Part shown: piece after piece, positions 4,427-7,340 of the stretch | Layout: the number at the start of each line of letters is the position of its first letter | Numbering within the stretch: the first letter of the stretch is position 1 | Assembly (NCBI GenBank): GCA_002389295.1 | Contig: DGOE01000176.1 | Coordinates: 1-7,340, forward strand | Source: Flavobacteriales bacterium UBA4474 | Lineage (GTDB): Bacteria; Bacteroidota; Bacteroidia; Flavobacteriales_D; Sanyastnellaceae | DNA: 7,340 nucleotides | Direction of reading: 5' to 3' | Translations under genes and position numbers: made by a program | The notes under the pieces: model-generated | The model's input: only the letters and a program-made list of their open reading frames with translations | What the model was told of the DNA's origin: nothing | Databases searched by the model: none

Positions 4427-7340
4427 TCAGCGAATGATGGTCAGGGTGCCCTGCTTGACGGCGGGAAAGCCCAGTTGGTCGCGGTAGGTCACCGTCCACA
4501 CGTAGATGCCGTTGGGCACGTAATGGGCGCCGTCGTGTGTCTGGCCCAGCCACGGTTGTCCGGGGTCGGTGGTGGACCACACCAGTGCCCCCCAATGGTT
4601 GCGGATTTCCGCAGCATAGGAGGTGACGCCCAACGCGACCGGGTGCCAGGTGTCGTTGATGCCGTCGCCGTCTGGCGTAAAGGCAGAGGGGGCGTGAAAA
4701 ATGGTGCCGTTCACCAGCACTTCTGCGGTGGCCGTGGCGGTGCAGCCGTCGGGGCTGGTGACCGTCTGTACGATGTCAAAGGTGCCTCCGTCGTTGAAGA
4801 TGTATTGGCCATCGGCAGAACCCAGGCCGCCGCCATCGCTCATCCAATAGCTCACTTCATTGGCAGCATCGGTCGTGGAGGTCACGGTGACCTGCGGTTG
4901 AAGCAGCTCCACCACGGTGGGGGCTACGGTGAAGCCCGGTTCCGGATTGGGCAGCACGGTCACCGCTCCGGGGACATCGAAGGTGATGGTCGTGGGGCAA
5001 TTCCCCAAGGAGGTGGCGGTCACGGTCACGTCGTAGGTTCCGACCTGTTGGTAGAGGTGGGCGGGCACGTCGACCAAGGTGAAGGTGCCATCGCCAAAGG
5101 TCCAGGCGTAGTCCAAGGGCATGGCCGGATTGGGATCGGCAAAATTCACCGTCAAGGGGACGCAGCCTTGGGCGGGCCAGATGTCTACAGGGAAGGGCGC
5201 CAAAAAAGGCGGGACTTCGATGAAGACGGAATCCTGCGTGCCGGCGCTGCAACCGATTTCCTCCAGGGTCAACGCCACAGTGTGCCACCCGCTTGAGTTG
5301 AAGGTGACATCGGAGATGACCGACCCGCTGCCGGTCTGTGGAGTGGCCCCGTCAAAGGCCCAACTGTATGCTGCACCGCCGTAGATGGCTCCTTCGGCGA
5401 TAAACGTGAAGCTGTTTCCGTCCAGGCACTGGCTGTCTGGCGGGGTGAACCCCGGAGCTGGTGCGTGGACAGTGAGGTCAAAAGCAGCCGAAGACAGCAG
5501 GCATTCGAGCCCCGTGAAGGTGACTTCGAGGTTGTAGATGCCCGCATTGGCGGCTGCGGCATCGGGAATAAAAGCCGACGGGTTGGTCCCAACGTATCCA
5601 TCGGGGCCGGTCCAGCTGTAGTTGGCCAGCGATTCCGCGAGGGGGTTGCTGGTGAATTCCGGCACCAAAAGCGTCACATCGTCTCCCAAACAAGTGGTGC
5701 CCACAGGCTCTATCACCACCGGTGGACAGACGCCGGTTTGCACGTTGAGCACGGTGACCGCATCTACCGGACAGCCATTGGCGTCATAGAGTGCACTGGC
5801 GCCATCATTGGTTTGGGCGTTGCCTGAAATGTCTCCTTCGCCAAAAATGTCGGCTGCCCCTGTGAGGGTGCCGTCGCATTGCAGCAGCAGGCAATCCTCG
5901 GTCAGCTGTACTTGAAATTTGAAGGCCACACTGTCCAAGCCCAAGGGGTCATTGTTGAGGGTGCCTCCACTGGTGGCAGTGGCACCAGCGCCCACCCTTA
6001 CTTGTACCATCTGTTGGTCCGCCACGAATTCTCCGGGATCGTCACCCACCGCGTCGGTCATCGCGCCAGTGAGTGGGCCTGTCAACCACGCCAGGCTGCC
6101 GGGTACGTAATTGGTGCGGATGTCCAGTGTCTTGGTCATGTACACCGCTTGGGCCGCATCCGATCCCAGGTTCTTGCCGACGACGGTGTATTCCAAGATG
6201 TCGCCCGGCTCGGCCACCCCGCCATTGATGTCCTCGATGAAAACCGTGGCCCGCAAGTCGGGCTCGTAGACGTCAACGACAGCGCTGATGACCTGCACGG
6301 TGATGGATTCCCCGCCGGTGGTGACGCGGATGGTCGCCTCGGTGGCGTTGTTGGGCAGGAAATCGAAGGCGCTGTTGTCGGGCACGAAGATGTTGGCGTC
6401 GTGTCCCAGGGTGTTGTTGAATGCCGGCTGCCGCCAGGGGTTCATGACGCCGTCGGTGCTGTGCGTGCTGTTGAAGACGTTGTCGATGTCGTGTGTGGCG
6501 TCGGCGATGTATTCAATGTTTCCGGTGCCATTGAACCCGAGTTGGTCTCCGCCTTCGCCCCGGTCCCCATCGTAGGCCACCACGCCCAGTTGGAGGTCCA
6601 CAGGACCAAGGGGAGGGGTCAGAAAACCGGAGATGGGCACATCCACCGTGCTGTTGTTGCCTCCGCCCCAGCTGGACGTGATCATGGCGAGCCCATCGAA
6701 CAGGGTGAGGTTGCGCATGGGTTCCAGGGCGTCTTCGTACACGATGACCAGGACCCACCCGCCCCACGAGGAGTTGTCCTGATCGGCGATGATGTTGGCC
6801 ACGGTGTAGCGGGCGTTGACGGGGTTGTCGGAGACCCAGTCGGTGACGTCGGCAAAGCAGCAGTAATTGTCTACGTTGGAGGCGTCAAACGCGAATTCCT
6901 CCTCGGCAAAGACATCCACGTAGGGGGCATTGTCGCCGGCACGGATTTTTACTTGGTCCTTGAGGCTTTCGTTGGGCACGAATCCATTGCCCAGCCTCCC
7001 CGCCCAATACAGCCCGGCAAAGCTGATTTGTGCGCAAGTGCCGAGCGCCAAGCTGTCCGATGATGCGCACCACGTGTCGGGGTCGTTGTCCCCATCGAAG
7101 TACTGCATGCTGTGCCCGTTGTTGTTGTCTTGTGGCCACCCCGTGATGGGCATGGCCTCTTGGGCTGCCGAGCAGGAAGTCCCCGTGCCGCAGTACATCG
7201 TGGTGTTGGCCAGATACTGTATCCCTCCATTTTGCTGGGCCTGAAACCGGATGTCAAAGTCCTCGATGACCTGCGCATGGACCGCGCCACCACAACACGC
7301 CAACAAGAGCAGCGTATGCGCGATGGGGGTATGAAATCCG
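4427..7340 (-). CDS. Large PKD/DUF11 surface protein with T9SS type B sorting domain (5' end outside window)
   Basis: At least 970 residues; the reading frame runs off the right edge, so the start is missing. An internal TTG at 7306 would cut the hydrophobic signal core (TLLLLACCGGAVHAQ) and is unlikely to be the start. Counting that TTG as residue 1, the layout is as follows. About 13-345 is an N-terminal region I cannot assign, Cys-rich early, with an acidic DGDNDPD at 71 and WGGWVLVIVYED at 181. I recall that segment from large DUF11 surface proteins. About 347-470 is DUF11-like (VFIEDINGGVAEPGDILEYT). About 528-614 is Ig-like. About 617-698, 705-785 and 787-866 are PKD-type; the second is clearest (WTFGDG at 735, GTYDVTVTA at 756) and the third is degenerate. 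Residues 871-959 form a gliding-motility/CHU_C type B tail. Inferred: T9SS-exported, cell-surface adhesive or structural protein. No catalytic motif is seen. It is convergent with the upstream propeller gene, with 9 bases between stops. Confidence 0.93.
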   Translation of the reverse strand, partial: GFHTPIAHTLLLLACCGGAVHAQVIEDFDIRFQAQQNGGIQYLANTTMYCGTGTSCSAAQEAMPITGWPQDNNNGHSMQYFDGDNDPDTWCASSDSLALGTCAQISFAGLYWAGRLGNGFVPNESLKDQVKIRAGDNAPYVDVFAEEEFAFDASNVDNYCCFADVTDWVSDNPVNARYTVANIIADQDNSSWGGWVLVIVYEDALEPMRNLTLFDGLAMITSSWGGGNNSTVDVPISGFLTPPLGPVDLQLGVVAYDGDRGEGGDQLGFNGTGNIEYIADATHDIDNVFNSTHSTDGVMNPWRQPAFNNTLGHDANIFVPDNSAFDFLPNNATEATIRVTTGGESITVQVISAVVDVYEPDLRATVFIEDINGGVAEPGDILEYTVVGKNLGSDAAQAVYMTKTLDIRTNYVPGSLAWLTGPLTGAMTDAVGDDPGEFVADQQMVQVRVGAGATATSGGTLNNDPLGLDSVAFKFQVQLTEDCLLLQCDGTLTGAADIFGEGDISGNAQTNDGASALYDANGCPVDAVTVLNVQTGVCPPVVIEPVGTTCLGDDVTLLVPEFTSNPLAESLANYSWTGPDGYVGTNPSAFIPDAAAANAGIYNLEVTFTGLECLLSSAAFDLTVHAPAPGFTPPDSQCLDGNSFTFIAEGAIYGGAAYSWAFDGATPQTGSGSVISDVTFNSSGWHTVALTLEEIGCSAGTQDSVFIEVPPFLAPFPVDIWPAQGCVPLTVNFADPNPAMPLDYAWTFGDGTFTLVDVPAHLYQQVGTYDVTVTATSLGNCPTTITFDVPGAVTVLPNPEPGFTVAPTVVELLQPQVTVTSTTDAANEVSYWMSDGGGLGSADGQYIFNDGGTFDIVQTVTSPDGCTATATAEVLVNGTIFHAPSAFTPDGDGINDTWHPVALGVTSYAAEIRNHWGALVWSTTDPGQPWLGQTHDGAHYVPNGIYVWTVTYRDQLGFPAVKQGTLTIIR
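4430..4696 (-). other. T9SS type B (gliding motility-associated, CHU_C-like) C-terminal domain
   Basis: The last 89 residues of the PKD protein carry the diagnostic start APSAFTPDGDGINDTW. They continue with EIRNHWGALVW, a W-x-G step (PWLGQTHDG), VPNGIYVWTVTYRD and the terminal strand KQGTLTIIR. This matches the TIGR04131/PF13585 pattern from memory. In known cases such domains mark T9SS cargo, often large adhesins kept at the cell surface. Confidence 0.93.

Noticed and set aside
4442..4453. Inverted repeat CAGGG-TG-CCCTG near the convergent gene ends
   Set aside because: The two-base loop is too tight for a full stem, it lies inside the coding end of the PKD gene, and no T run follows on either strand.
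5879..7063. 394-codon plus-strand open frame opposite the PKD gene (and a 273-codon one at 4475-5296)
   Set aside because: Same codon-aligned antisense register; the translations are Gly/His/Val-rich without recognisable motifs, while the opposing frame carries clear PKD and CHU_C domains.
7304..7306. TTG as the start codon of the PKD gene
   Set aside because: The frame stays open upstream to the window edge and the hydrophobic signal core continues upstream of this codon, so the real start must be further out.

Overview
The window is GC-rich DNA that looks like a Bacteroidota chromosome, from a lineage with a type IX secretion system (T9SS). The main evidence is two different T9SS C-terminal sorting domains on neighbouring genes: a type A 'YPNP' tail on the first gene and a type B 'gliding motility-associated' (CHU_C-like) tail on the third. 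The lack of clear Shine-Dalgarno sites fits the same phylum. The high GC content is at the upper end for Bacteroidota. I cannot name the genus or order from the sequence.

Layout: there are three protein-coding genes and almost no non-coding DNA. On the plus strand, 41-1240 encodes a 399-residue secreted Asp-box (BNR-like) beta-propeller with a T9SS tail. After 45 bases, 1286-4417 encodes a 1043-residue Vps10/sortilin-like multi-Asp-box propeller protein with an Ig/FlgD-like domain and a helical C-terminus, and no T9SS tail. On the minus strand, converging on it with 9 bases between the stop codons, 4427-7340 encodes a very large surface or secreted protein: an unassigned N-terminal region, a DUF11-like domain, an Ig-like domain, about three PKD-type domains and a type B T9SS tail. 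Its start lies beyond the right edge of the window.

How they fit together: all three products are predicted to leave the cytoplasm, and two are predicted T9SS cargo. The two propeller genes probably share a transcript because of their spacing and orientation. The third is transcribed independently from outside the window. No enzymatic activity can be assigned with confidence to any of them. I saw no RNA gene, mobile element, CRISPR array, phage gene or defence gene. This looks like an ordinary exported-protein region rather than a clear new system. The points most worth a second look are the paired propellers with different export routes, the apparently seven-bladed design of the small propeller, and the ambiguous signal peptide of the large PKD protein.
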